Shown: positions 45,784-54,453 of the stretch, piece by piece | Position numbering within the stretch: position 1 is the first letter of the stretch | How the letters are laid out: the number at the start of each line of letters is the position of its first letter | DNA from: Pseudomonas svalbardensis | Lineage (GTDB): Bacteria; Pseudomonadota; Gammaproteobacteria; Pseudomonadales; Pseudomonadaceae | Direction of reading: 5' to 3' | Assembly (NCBI RefSeq): GCF_030053115.1 | Contig: NZ_CP125619.1 | Location: forward strand, 4,847,501-4,911,500 | DNA length: 64,000 nt | The notes under the pieces: generated by a model | What the model saw: the letters and a program-made list of their open reading frames with translations, nothing else | Database searches by the model: none | Told to the model about the DNA's origin: nothing | Made by a program: the position numbers and the translations under genes

Positions 45784-47253
45784 CTAATCAACACTACGAG
45801 GCAGCTGCAACGTCACCCTCAACCCACCCTCACGCAGGTTTTGCAGGCTCACTTCCCCGCCATGGCTATGCGCAATATTTCGCGCAATCCCCAACCCCAA
45901 CCCATAACCCTGCTGCTGCCCGGCCAGGCGGAAGTGCGGCTCGAACACCTGCTCCATCCGCTGCTCCGGCACGCCTGGGCCTTCATCGTCCACATGCAGG
46001 ATGAACGCACTCTGGTCGTCATCAATGTGCAAATGCGCTTTCTGCCCATACTTCAAGGCATTGTCGATCAGGTTGCCGATGCAACGCTTGAGCGCCAGCG
46101 GCTTCCCCGGATACGCCGCCAGCGCACGCCCTTGCTGAGTGACGCGACCATTGCCGTTGGGCGCCAGATACGGCTCCACCAGACAATCAAGTACATGGTT
46201 GAGGTCCACCGGTTCAATGTTTTCGTGGATGTCGGTGTCTTTCACGCATTGCAGCGCGCCTTTGACCAGCAGCTCCAGCTCATCCAGATCACGGCCGAAC
46301 TTGGCTTGCAGCGTTTCGTCTTCGAGCAATTCAACGCGTAACCGCAAGCGGGTAATCGGCGTGCGCAAGTCATGGGAAATCGCGCTGAACAACTGGCTGC
46401 GCTCGGTCAGGTAACGGCTGATGCGTTCGCGCATCGCATTGAAGGCGCGGCCGACCTCAACCACTTCGCTGCCGCCCCCCTCGGCCACGGGTTCGACTTC
46501 CGCGCCGAGGGACATGTCCCGTGCAGCCCGCGCCAAGCGCTTGAGCGGCCGGCTCTGCCAGTGCACCAGCAGGCCAATGAACAACAGCAAAAAGCCGCTG
46601 GTGAGCACGATGAACCAGACTTGCTGCGCCGGCAGGCCTTGTTCTTCAAGACTGGTGTAGGGCTCGGGCAACAGTGAGGCGATGTACAGCCACTCGCCCG
46701 GCGCCATCTGGATTTGGGTCACCAATACCGGCGGGTTCACCGGTTCCAGGGTCAGCGCGTAGTGCGCCCAGGAGCGCGGCAATTCATCGAGTTTCAGGCC
46801 GCCGTTGAAGATTCGCAGGTCTTCGGGGCTGACGAACGTCACCGAGATATCCGTGTCCTGGCCCAGGGATTGGCGCAGCACTTCGTCCACCGCTTTGAGT
46901 ACCGCTTCCTTGCGCGGGGTGATCGGCAGCACTTCCATGCCCAAGGGTTTGTCGTTGAGCGTCACCACAAAACGGGTGCCGCCCATGCTGCGCAACTGGT
47001 CGAGTACCAATGGCCGAAACGCTACCGGCAGAGAGCGAAAGTAACTGACACTGGCGGTCATCGAATGAGCGAGGCTACGGGCGCTGGTGACCAGGCCTTC
47101 AAGTTGGGTGGCGCGCAGTTGCGAGACCCAGATCACGCTCGACAGCGTCTGGGCGAACAGCACCGCCAGCAGCGTCAGCAGCAACATCCGCCCGAGCAGC
47201 GAACGCGGCACGGGAATCCGTGCGGCGAGCTTGCGGAAAAACTCAGTGGCCAT
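45784..47253 (-). CDS. gtrS: Sensor histidine kinase GtrS of the glucose two-component system
   Basis: Inner-membrane kinase that senses 2-ketogluconate/6-phosphogluconate in Pseudomonas and phosphorylates GltR. 489 residues. It has an N-terminal helix (~15-40), a periplasmic domain to ~180, a second helix (VWFIVLTSGFLLLFIGLLVH), HAMP, the H-box FSAISHDLRTPITRLRLRVE (His ~287), N-box LIDNALKYGQ and G-boxes VDDEGPGVPEQ / GYGLGLGIARNIA. Its ATG lies 11 bp inside gltR, so the pair is coupled. Confidence 0.93.
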   Translation of the reverse strand: MATEFFRKLAARIPVPRSLLGRMLLLTLLAVLFAQTLSSVIWVSQLRATQLEGLVTSARSLAHSMTASVSYFRSLPVAFRPLVLDQLRSMGGTRFVVTLNDKPLGMEVLPITPRKEAVLKAVDEVLRQSLGQDTDISVTFVSPEDLRIFNGGLKLDELPRSWAHYALTLEPVNPPVLVTQIQMAPGEWLYIASLLPEPYTSLEEQGLPAQQVWFIVLTSGFLLLFIGLLVHWQSRPLKRLARAARDMSLGAEVEPVAEGGGSEVVEVGRAFNAMRERISRYLTERSQLFSAISHDLRTPITRLRLRVELLEDETLQAKFGRDLDELELLVKGALQCVKDTDIHENIEPVDLNHVLDCLVEPYLAPNGNGRVTQQGRALAAYPGKPLALKRCIGNLIDNALKYGQKAHLHIDDDQSAFILHVDDEGPGVPEQRMEQVFEPHFRLAGQQQGYGLGLGIARNIAHSHGGEVSLQNLREGGLRVTLQLPRSVD

Positions 47254-47974
47254 TGCTGGCAACCACATTGGCGGCCAGTTGGTAGCCGCTGCCGCGCACG
47301 GTACGGATCAGCCGCGGTGGTTTTTCGGTGTCGCGCAGGCGATGACGCAAACGGCTGACGGCCATGTCGACGATGCGATCCAGCGGCATCAAATCGCGGC
47401 CACGGGTGGCGTTGCCGATGGTGTCGCGGTCGAGGATTTCCTGAGGGTGATCGAGGAACAGTTTCAGCAGCGCGAAATCGGCGCCGGAGAGAATCACTTC
47501 TTCGCCATCGATGTGGAACAGGCGATGGCTGACCATGTCCAGCCGCCAGTCATCGAAGGCCAACACTTCGCCGCCGGAACGCTCCTGACCGAACTGCGCG
47601 CGGCGTAACAAGGCTTTGATGCGCGCCTGCAATTCACGCGGGCTGAAGGGTTTGCCGAGGTAATCGTCGGCGCCCAATTCCAGACCGATGACGCGGTCGG
47701 CCTCGTCGGAACTGGCGGTGAGCATGATGATCGGCACCTGCGCCTGACGCGGGTGCTGACGGATCCAGCGGCAGAGGCTGAAGCCGTCTTCGTCCGGCAG
47801 CATCACATCGAGGATCACCAGATCGCTCGGCGCCTCGTTCATCGCCTGACGAAAGCCTGCACCGTCCGGCGTGGTACGAACCTGGAAACCGGCGCGGGTC
47901 AGGTAGGTGTCCAGCAACTCGCGTATCTCTTGATCGTCATCGACCAACAAAATCGACTTGTTGACTGAGCTCAC
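47243..47974 (-). CDS. gltR: OmpR-family response regulator GltR
   Basis: Controls glucose transport genes (gts/oprB) in Pseudomonas. 243 residues: receiver domain with acidic pocket (LLVDDD at the start), phospho-acceptor Asp in LVILDVMLPDEDGFSLCRWI (~56) and Lys in DDYLGKPFSPREL; a winged-helix DNA-binding domain follows with VDMAVSRLRHRLRD and IRTVRGSGYQLA. Upstream of gtrS with overlap. Transcribed in the same direction as edd-glk, after a REPIN. Confidence 0.95.
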   Translation of the reverse strand: MSSVNKSILLVDDDQEIRELLDTYLTRAGFQVRTTPDGAGFRQAMNEAPSDLVILDVMLPDEDGFSLCRWIRQHPRQAQVPIIMLTASSDEADRVIGLELGADDYLGKPFSPRELQARIKALLRRAQFGQERSGGEVLAFDDWRLDMVSHRLFHIDGEEVILSGADFALLKLFLDHPQEILDRDTIGNATRGRDLMPLDRIVDMAVSRLRHRLRDTEKPPRLIRTVRGSGYQLAANVVASNGH

Positions 47975-48047
47975 GGGGCGGCGTCCTTGTTGTTTGAATT
48001 GGGCGGATTATGCCTGATGCACCATTTTTACAAACACCACAAAACTA

Positions 48048-48139
48048 CTGTAGGAGTGAGCCTGCTCGCGATAGCGTTTTTACATTCAACACATTGGTTG
48101 ACTGACACACCGCTATCGCGAGCAGGCTCACTCCTACAG
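48048..48139. repeat. REPIN between glk and gltR
   Basis: CTGTAGGAGTGAGCCTGCTC ... and its inverted arm GAGCAGGCTCACTCCTACAG with ~50 bp between. Sits within the edd-glk-gltR-gtrS gene series. Confidence 0.88.
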
Positions 48140-48151
48140 GTTGATTGCATT

Positions 48152-49111
48152 TCAAGTCGGGTTGGATTGTTCCAATGCCACACCCGCCCCCATCAATCCG
48201 GAGTACGGCGCCGTCACCAGCCACACAGGGATGCCTTTGAAGTAATCACTCATGCAGCCCTTGTCGGCAAAGCACCGGGCAAAGCCGCTTTCGATGAAGA
48301 AATCGGCGAACCGCGGAATCACCCCGCCCACGATGTACACGCCACCCCGTCCGCCCGTGGTCAGCACGTTGTTGCCGGCCACACGACCCAGCCAGCAGCA
48401 GAACTGCTCAAGCACTTCCAGGGCAATCGGATCACCGGCCAGACCGGCTGCAGTAATCGACTCGGGGGAGTCCAGCACGGGTTCATGACCGTCCACCGCA
48501 CAAATCGCCCGATAGACTCGTGGCAAGCCGCTGCCACTCAACGCTGTTTCAGCGCTGACATGACCGATCTCATTGAAGATGTGCTGCCACAGTTGAGTTT
48601 CCCGCGGACTGCTCAGTGGCAAATCGACGTGACCGCCCTCCCCCGGCAACGCGGCAAACCGCCCTTCACCGAGATCGAGCAACGTGCCGACACCGAGGCC
48701 AGTGCCTGGACCAATCACCACCGCCGGCCGCAACGGTTCCGGCGTGCCTTCGCAGACCACCCGAAACTCGTCCGGCTGCAAACGGGTCATGCCCAGCGCC
48801 ATCGCCGAGAAGTCGTTGACCAGCAGCAGTTGATCCACCTGCAAGCTCTTGCAGAAACCCTTGCGGCTGAGTCGCCAGTGATTGTTGGTGAACTTGAATT
48901 CATCGCCGCTCACCGGGCCGGCCACCGACAGGCACACCGAACCGATCGAACCCGGTTCCAGGCCAAGCCCGCTCAGGTAGAGAGCAATCGCCTCTTCCGG
49001 GCTGGCGTGGTCGGCCGTTGCCAGCACCTGGACCGATTCCAGTTGCTGGTTTTTCCACAACGCGAAACGTGCGTTGGTCCCACCGATGTCACCGACCAAA
49101 GCCAGTTTCAA
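48152..49111 (-). CDS. glk: Glucokinase
   Basis: Phosphorylates glucose with ATP to glucose-6-phosphate. 319 residues. The phosphate-binding motif [15 protein letters not shown] is at the N terminus, followed by [13 protein letters not shown] (catalytic Asp), [15 protein letters not shown] and [13 protein letters not shown]. The reading frame starts with TTG, which overlaps the edd stop as TTGA; GGAGACGC precedes it and no ATG is available, so translation is likely coupled to edd. Confidence 0.95.
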   Translation of the reverse strand: MKLALVGDIGGTNARFALWKNQQLESVQVLATADHASPEEAIALYLSGLGLEPGSIGSVCLSVAGPVSGDEFKFTNNHWRLSRKGFCKSLQVDQLLLVNDFSAMALGMTRLQPDEFRVVCEGTPEPLRPAVVIGPGTGLGVGTLLDLGEGRFAALPGEGGHVDLPLSSPRETQLWQHIFNEIGHVSAETALSGSGLPRVYRAICAVDGHEPVLDSPESITAAGLAGDPIALEVLEQFCCWLGRVAGNNVLTTGGRGGVYIVGGVIPRFADFFIESGFARCFADKGCMSDYFKGIPVWLVTAPYSGLMGAGVALEQSNPT

Positions 49112-50934
49112 TTAAGCGTCTCCAGGGCAGAAGTAAAGGCGCTGGCGCCCTGCTCTGCGGAGCTGAAGGCCATGCGCATGAAACCAAACAGTTCGCGACC
49201 GCTGCCGATGTTATTGCCCAACAGGCCTTTGGCAGGTTCGCGCGCTGCGAATTCTTCGGCGTCCACCTTAAGCTCCAGAGTGCCTTTGACGCCATCGACG
49301 CGGATGATATCGCCCTCTTGCACCCGCGCCAAAGCGCCGCCCACATAGGCTTCGGGGCTGACGTGAATCGCCGCCGGAATTTTCCCCGAGGCGCCGGACA
49401 TGCGCCCGTCGGTGACCAGCGCCACTTTGAAACCGCGATCTTGCAGAACGCCGAGGAACGGCGTCATCTTGTGCAGCTCCGGCATGCCGTTGGAACGCGG
49501 GCCCTGGAAGCGCATCACGGCGACAAAATCCTTCTCCAACAAACCGGCCTTGAACGCATCGGCCAGATCCTGCTGATCCTGGAACACCATGGCCGGTGCT
49601 TCGACGACCTGGTTTTCCAACGCGACGGCGGACACTTTCATGACACCGCGGCCGAGGTTGCCTTCCATCACCCGCAAGCCGCCCTCTGGCGAGAACGCAC
49701 GCGCGACTGGACGCAGGATGGTTTCGTCGAGGCTTTCGATCGGGCCTTCGCGCCAGACCAGCTCGCCGTTTTCGAGGAACGGTTCCATGGTGTAGCGGCT
49801 CAGGCCGTGGCCCAGCACCGTGTTGACGTTTTCGTGCAGTAGCCCGGCTTCCAGCAGTTCACGGATCAGGAACGACATGCCGCCCGCGGCCTGGAAGTGG
49901 TTGATGTCAGCTTTGCCGTTCGGGTAGACGTGGCTCAGGGTCGGCACCACCTCGGAGAGGTCGGCCATGTCTTGCCAGGTCAGTTGAATGCCCGCCGCCA
50001 TGGCAATCGCCGGCATGTGCAAGGTGTGGTTGGTCGAACCGCCGGTGGCGTGCAAGGCCACGATGGAGTTGACCAGCGAACGTTCGTCGACGATTTCGCC
50101 GATCGGCATGAAGTCGCCGCTCTGCTTGGTCAGACGCGTGACCTGATGCGCCGCTTCGCGGGTCAGGGCATCACGCAACGGGGTGTTCGGGTTGACGAAA
50201 GAGGCGCCCGGCAAGTGCAGACCCATGACTTCCATCAGCAACTGATTGGTGTTGGCGGTGCCGTAAAAGGTGCAGGTGCCCGGGCTGTGGTAGGACTTCA
50301 TCTCCGATTCCAGCAGCTCTTCGCGGCTGGCTTTGCCTTCGGCATAGCGTTGGCGCACGTCGGCTTTCTGCTTGTTGGAAATGCCCGAGACCATCGGCCC
50401 GCCCGGCACGAAGATCGTCGGCAGATGACCGAAACGCAACGCGCCCATCATCAGGCCCGGCACGATCTTGTCGCAGATGCCGAGCATCAGCGCGCCGTCG
50501 AACATGTTGTGGGACAGCGCCACGGCGGTGGACAGCGCAATCACTTCGCGGCTCGGCAGGCTCAGTTCCATGCCCGGCTCGCCCTGGGTCACGCCATCGC
50601 ACATGGCCGGGGTGCCACCGGCGAACTGGCCGACGGAGCCGATTTCGCGCAGGGCCTTTTTGATCTGTTCAGGAAAGACTTCGTACGGCTGGTGCGCCGA
50701 GAGCATGTCGTTATAGGACGAAACAATCGCAATGTTCGCGGAGTTCATCATCCGCAGACTGTTCTTGTCATCGGTGCCGCAACCGGCCACGGCGTGGGCG
50801 AAGTTGGCGCATTGCAGCTTGCCGCGCATGGGACCGTCGCTGGCAGCACCACGAATCAGTGCAAGGTAAGCCTCACGCGTGGCGCGGCTGCGGGCGATAA
50901 GCCGTTCGGTGACCTCAAGGACGCGGGGATGCAT
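49108..50934 (-). CDS. edd: 6-phosphogluconate dehydratase
   Basis: Converts 6-phosphogluconate to KDPG, the committed Entner-Doudoroff step. 608 residues, an iron-sulfur IlvD/Edd dehydratase. Cluster cysteines lie in [15 protein letters not shown] and [10 protein letters not shown], and [11 protein letters not shown] is in the next conserved block. The C-terminal part has [20 protein letters not shown]. First gene of edd-glk-gltR-gtrS. Two exact HexR sites lie in the 220-bp gap shared with divergent gapA. Confidence 0.97.
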   Translation of the reverse strand: MHPRVLEVTERLIARSRATREAYLALIRGAASDGPMRGKLQCANFAHAVAGCGTDDKNSLRMMNSANIAIVSSYNDMLSAHQPYEVFPEQIKKALREIGSVGQFAGGTPAMCDGVTQGEPGMELSLPSREVIALSTAVALSHNMFDGALMLGICDKIVPGLMMGALRFGHLPTIFVPGGPMVSGISNKQKADVRQRYAEGKASREELLESEMKSYHSPGTCTFYGTANTNQLLMEVMGLHLPGASFVNPNTPLRDALTREAAHQVTRLTKQSGDFMPIGEIVDERSLVNSIVALHATGGSTNHTLHMPAIAMAAGIQLTWQDMADLSEVVPTLSHVYPNGKADINHFQAAGGMSFLIRELLEAGLLHENVNTVLGHGLSRYTMEPFLENGELVWREGPIESLDETILRPVARAFSPEGGLRVMEGNLGRGVMKVSAVALENQVVEAPAMVFQDQQDLADAFKAGLLEKDFVAVMRFQGPRSNGMPELHKMTPFLGVLQDRGFKVALVTDGRMSGASGKIPAAIHVSPEAYVGGALARVQEGDIIRVDGVKGTLELKVDAEEFAAREPAKGLLGNNIGSGRELFGFMRMAFSSAEQGASAFTSALETLN

Positions 50935-51054
50935 GTTTAGAACTCCAGGCTAACGGATGTGGCGACCTGATTGTCTATGCTGAACAAGGACCGCTGTGAT
51001 TGGGATGACAGACGGTTTTCTTGATCGGTCGGACCAGTTGATTCAGGTCACTCG

Positions 51055-51069
51055 TTGTAGATTGAACAA
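51055..51069. promoter_or_regulatory. HexR operator 1, edd/gapA intergenic
   Basis: TTGT-AGATTGA-ACAA, an exact match to the HexR consensus TTGT-N7-ACAA known from P. putida, 120 bp upstream of edd and 85 bp upstream of gapA. Confidence 0.75.
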
Positions 51070-51116
51070 AATATTGCCATTAAAAAGGCTTGTTTTCTAT
51101 TTTTATGCGAATAATC

Positions 51117-51131
51117 TTGTAATTCCAACAA
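51117..51131. promoter_or_regulatory. HexR operator 2, edd/gapA intergenic
   Basis: TTGT-AATTCCA-ACAA, a second exact match, 23 bp upstream of the gapA ATG, where it should block gapA transcription directly. The centres of the two sites are 62 bp apart. Confidence 0.75.
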
Positions 51132-51154
51132 CAAAACGACGGCGGCCCTGTTAA

Positions 51155-52156
51155 ATGACTCTTCGAATCGCAATCAATGGTTTTGGCCGAATTGGCCGTA
51201 ACGTCCTGCGCGCACTGTATACCCAAGGTTATCGCCAGGATCTGCAGATCGTTGCCATCAATGACCTGGGCGACAGCGCGATGAACGCTCATCTGCTCAA
51301 GTACGACACTGTTCATGGCACGTTCGATGCCGATGTCCAGCACGATCAGGAAACCCTGACCGTCAACGGCGACCGTATTTCAGTCAGCGCCATTCGCAAC
51401 CCGGCCGAGCTGCCGTGGGCTGCCGAGCAGATCGACGTCGTATTCGAATGCACCGGTTTGTTCACCGACCGCGCCAAAGCCGCCGCGCATATTACGGCCG
51501 GCGCACGCAAAGTGATCATCTCGGCCCCGGCCAAAGGCGCCGACGCCACGGTGGTGTATGGCGTTAACCACGACATTCTGCGCCAATCGCACCAGATCAT
51601 TTCCAATGCTTCGTGCACCACCAACTGCCTGGCCCCGGTGGCCCAGGTGTTGCACCGCGAGCTGGGTATCGAAAGCGGTCTGATGACCACGATCCACGCC
51701 TACACCAACGATCAGCACCTGACCGACGTCTATCATGTCGATCCGTATCGTGCGCGTTCGGCCACCCAGAACATGATCCCGAGCAAAACCGGCGCGGCTG
51801 AAGCGGTCGGTCTGGTGCTGCCGGAACTGGCGGGCAAACTGACCGGCATGTCGGTACGCGTGCCGGTGATCAACGTATCGCTGGTGGACCTGACCGTGCA
51901 ACTCAAACGCGAAGCGTCGGCCGATGAAGTGAACGCGCTGCTGAAAGAAGCCAGCCAGCACTCGAAGATTCTCGGTTACAACACCCTGCCGCTGGTCTCC
52001 AGCGACTTCAACCACAACCCGCTGTCGTCGATCTTTGACGCCAACCACACCAAGTCCAGCGGCAAGCTGCTCAAGGTGCTGGCCTGGTACGACAACGAAT
52101 GGGGCTTCTCCAACCGCATGCTCGATAACTGCCTGGCGCTGTGCAACGCTGAATAG
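51155..52156 (+). CDS. gapA: Glyceraldehyde-3-phosphate dehydrogenase
   Basis: Oxidises the glyceraldehyde-3-phosphate released by Eda, using NAD+. 333 residues. The NAD-binding start is [19 protein letters not shown]; the active-site Cys is in [13 protein letters not shown] (~153); [10 protein letters not shown] is at the C-terminal end (NEWGFSNRM). It is divergent from edd, a canonical Pseudomonas arrangement, and is followed by mgsA 29 bp on. Confidence 0.96.
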   Translation: MTLRIAINGFGRIGRNVLRALYTQGYRQDLQIVAINDLGDSAMNAHLLKYDTVHGTFDADVQHDQETLTVNGDRISVSAIRNPAELPWAAEQIDVVFECTGLFTDRAKAAAHITAGARKVIISAPAKGADATVVYGVNHDILRQSHQIISNASCTTNCLAPVAQVLHRELGIESGLMTTIHAYTNDQHLTDVYHVDPYRARSATQNMIPSKTGAAEAVGLVLPELAGKLTGMSVRVPVINVSLVDLTVQLKREASADEVNALLKEASQHSKILGYNTLPLVSSDFNHNPLSSIFDANHTKSSGKLLKVLAWYDNEWGFSNRMLDNCLALCNAE

Positions 52157-52185
52157 CCCGCCGTGAAAAAGCAGGAGCAGCACCG

Positions 52186-52650
52186 ATGATCGGTATCAGC
52201 TTTACGCAAAAGACCATGGCAGCGCGCAAGCGTATTGCCTTGGTCGCCCATGACCACTGCAAAGTGTTTTTGCTGGACTGGGCGGAGCGGCAGAAAGACA
52301 GGCTCGCACAGCATGAACTGGTCGCCACCGGCACCACCGGGTTGTTGTTGCAACAACGCCTGGATTTGCCTGTAGAGAGCATGATCAGCGGTCCGTTGGG
52401 CGGCGACCAGCAACTCGGCGCGCGAATCGCCGAGCAGCGGGTCGACATGCTGGTGTTCTTCTGGGACCCGTTCGAACCACAGCCGCACGACCCGGACATC
52501 AAGGCGTTATTGCGAGTCGCGGCGGTCTGGAACATTCCGGTGGCCTGCAACGAATGCAGCGCCGACTACCTGCTCAGCAGCCCGATGATGGAGCAGGCGC
52601 ACGAACATCGGATCCCCGATTACGCGACCTACCTGCTGGGCCGCGCGTAG
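52186..52650 (+). CDS. mgsA: Methylglyoxal synthase
   Basis: Converts dihydroxyacetone phosphate to methylglyoxal and phosphate, a bypass under phosphate limitation. 154 residues. Family motifs are IALVAHDHCK, ATGTTGLLLQQ (phosphate loop), SGPLGGDQQLGARI with the catalytic Asp region, and FFWDPFEPQPHDPDIKALLR. AGGAGCAGC precedes the ATG. Probably co-transcribed with gapA. Confidence 0.95.
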   Translation: MIGISFTQKTMAARKRIALVAHDHCKVFLLDWAERQKDRLAQHELVATGTTGLLLQQRLDLPVESMISGPLGGDQQLGARIAEQRVDMLVFFWDPFEPQPHDPDIKALLRVAAVWNIPVACNECSADYLLSSPMMEQAHEHRIPDYATYLLGRA

Positions 52651-52696
52651 CCTTTCGAAAATCAGCTTCACAAATCAATACTTGACCACTCGAGCG

Positions 52697-52715
52697 GATG
52701 ATAAGCATTATCATT
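52697..52715. promoter_or_regulatory. Fur box upstream of the ECF sigma gene
   Basis: GATGATAAGCATTATCATT closely matches the 19-bp Fur consensus and lies 25 bp before the GTG start of the sigma factor gene. Iron-dependent repression is expected. Confidence 0.85.
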
Positions 52716-52740
52716 CGCTCGAAATGGATCAGGTCCTCCC

Positions 52741-53259
52741 GTGAGTCAATCTCGCTTCAATCACGTCTTCATCGCCCAGCGAGTTTCTCTGCTGCGCACA
52801 TTGGAGCGGATGGTCAACAATCACAGTACCGCCGAAGACCTCCTGCAGGAGACCTACCTGCGAGTGACCCGGGCGCTCAGTGAGCGGGCCATCGATCACC
52901 TTGAACCGTTCGTTTTCCAGACCGCCCGCAACCTGGCGCTGGACCATTTGCGTGCGCGGCGCATCCAGTCCCGCACGATGCTCGACGACGTGCCGCTGGA
53001 CGTGGTGGAAAGCGTCGCCGCCCCCGCCAGCAGTGCCGAGGACGCCGCCCATGCCGAACAATTGCTCGAGCGCTTGAACGTGAGCCTCAATGAACTCAGC
53101 GCCCGCCAGCAGCAGATTTTCATCCTCAGTCGTCTGCACGGGCACAGCTATCTGGAGATCGCCGAGAAGCTTGGCGTGTCATTGAGCACCGTGCAAAAGG
53201 AGCTGAAACTGATCATGGCTATCTGTGTAGGCCTGGCCGAACGGTTAAACGGCGACTGA
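52741..53259 (+). CDS. hxuI: FecI-type ECF sigma factor (HxuI-like)
   Basis: A 172-residue sigma-70 group IV factor that directs transcription of the heme receptor gene. Region 2 is RMVNNHSTAEDLLQETYLRV ... FQTARNLALDHLRARR; region 4 is LSARQQQIFILSRLHGHSYL ... KLGVSLSTVQKELK. The GTG start at 52741 fits the frame and a weak GGTCC ribosome site. Heads a sigma / anti-sigma / TonB receptor set next to a heme oxygenase gene, as in the Hxu heme-sensing system of Pseudomonas. The symbol is assigned by context. Confidence 0.85.
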   Translation: MSQSRFNHVFIAQRVSLLRTLERMVNNHSTAEDLLQETYLRVTRALSERAIDHLEPFVFQTARNLALDHLRARRIQSRTMLDDVPLDVVESVAAPASSAEDAAHAEQLLERLNVSLNELSARQQQIFILSRLHGHSYLEIAEKLGVSLSTVQKELKLIMAICVGLAERLNGD

Positions 53260-53383
53260 ATCTGTAGGTTAATTCTCTATCTGTGAGGATGACCTGCACT
53301 GACTATCGGGCTTTGCTACCCTTGCCCCACTTTCAAGCTTCACTAAAAAAACAGCGGTGCCAAGACACTGCCGAGGAAACACC

Positions 53384-54331
53384 GTGACGGACACCCACCG
53401 CTCCCTTGACCCCGCAAGCGCGATGGACCAGGCCCTGGACTGGCTGATCGTGCTGGACAGTCCGAGCGAGGAACAGACCCGACAGTTTCACGACTGGCTG
53501 GCCGCCGATCCGTTGCATGCCGAGGCGTTCGCCAAGGCTCAGGCGATCTGGGAGGGCCCGCAGGTCGTGCAATGCGCGCAAAGCCTGGCCGCCCGGCCGC
53601 CGAAAGTGACCGTCCTGTCGCGCCTGCGACCGCACTGGAAACCCTTGGCCACCGCCGCCGTGCTGATCCTCGGTTTGTTCAGCTTCAGCAATCTGCCGAT
53701 TCGCCTGCAGGCTGATCACCTGACCGTGGTCGGTGAACGCCAGCGGCTGCAACTGGAGGACGGCTCGAAGGTCCTGCTCAATACCAATTCGGCCTTCTCC
53801 AGCACCATCAACGATCAACAGCGCGTTGCCCGTTTGTATCAGGGCGAGGCATTTTTCGAGGTGGCGGCCAATCGCGGCCAGCCGCTGGAAATCGACGCCG
53901 GGCCGGTCAAGGCCAGCGTTCGGGACACCGCCTTTGCGGTGCGTTACCTGGACGGCGTGGCACAGGTTCGAGTGCAGCGTGGGGATGTCGACTTGCGAGC
54001 GACCCGCGACGACGCGCGAATTCGATTGTCCGCCGGAGAAAGCGTCCGCGTCGGCCCCAACGGTTTTGATCGGCCCGCCAAACTCGATGCCGCGACCGAC
54101 CTGGCATGGGTCCAGGGTCGACTGGTGTTCGAAAACTGCCCGCTGAGCCAGGTGCTGGCGGAGCTGCGTCGTTACTATCCAGGCTGGATCATCAACAACA
54201 ACGAGCAGTTGGCCGACATCGCCGTCACCGGCAATTACCGCCTCGACCAGCCGTTGGACGTGGTCCGCTCGCTGGCCCACATCACCTCGGCGCGACTCCA
54301 GGAATTCCCGGCGCTGGTGATTTTGAACTAA
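53384..54331 (+). CDS. hxuR: FecR-type anti-sigma regulator (HxuR-like)
   Basis: A 315-residue inner-membrane signal transducer. The N-terminal DUF4880-like cytoplasmic region (ALDWLIVLDSPSEEQTRQFH) is followed by one membrane helix (~residues 88-106, ATAAVLILGLFSFSNLP) and a periplasmic FecR domain (LEDGSKVLLNTNSAFSS, YQGEAFFEVAAN) with a C-terminal secretin-like region. It releases HxuI when the receptor binds heme. The GTG at 53384 has GAGGAAAC upstream. Confidence 0.88.
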   Translation: MTDTHRSLDPASAMDQALDWLIVLDSPSEEQTRQFHDWLAADPLHAEAFAKAQAIWEGPQVVQCAQSLAARPPKVTVLSRLRPHWKPLATAAVLILGLFSFSNLPIRLQADHLTVVGERQRLQLEDGSKVLLNTNSAFSSTINDQQRVARLYQGEAFFEVAANRGQPLEIDAGPVKASVRDTAFAVRYLDGVAQVRVQRGDVDLRATRDDARIRLSAGESVRVGPNGFDRPAKLDAATDLAWVQGRLVFENCPLSQVLAELRRYYPGWIINNNEQLADIAVTGNYRLDQPLDVVRSLAHITSARLQEFPALVILN

Positions 54332-54348
54332 ATGAGAATTATTTTTAC
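54330..54348. promoter_or_regulatory. Possible Fur-like / AT-rich element before the receptor gene
   Basis: AATGAGAATTATTTTTA resembles half of a Fur box, directly after the anti-sigma stop codon and about 105 bp before the receptor start. It is weaker than the box at 52697. Confidence 0.4.
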
Positions 54349-54453
54349 TCGATAGCCAAGTCCCGTACGTCTCGTTATAGCCAATGCAATTGATTCGCAT
54401 CTGCGGATGCCGATCAGCACCTATAAAGATTCGTGCGACACGGAGCGCTATCG

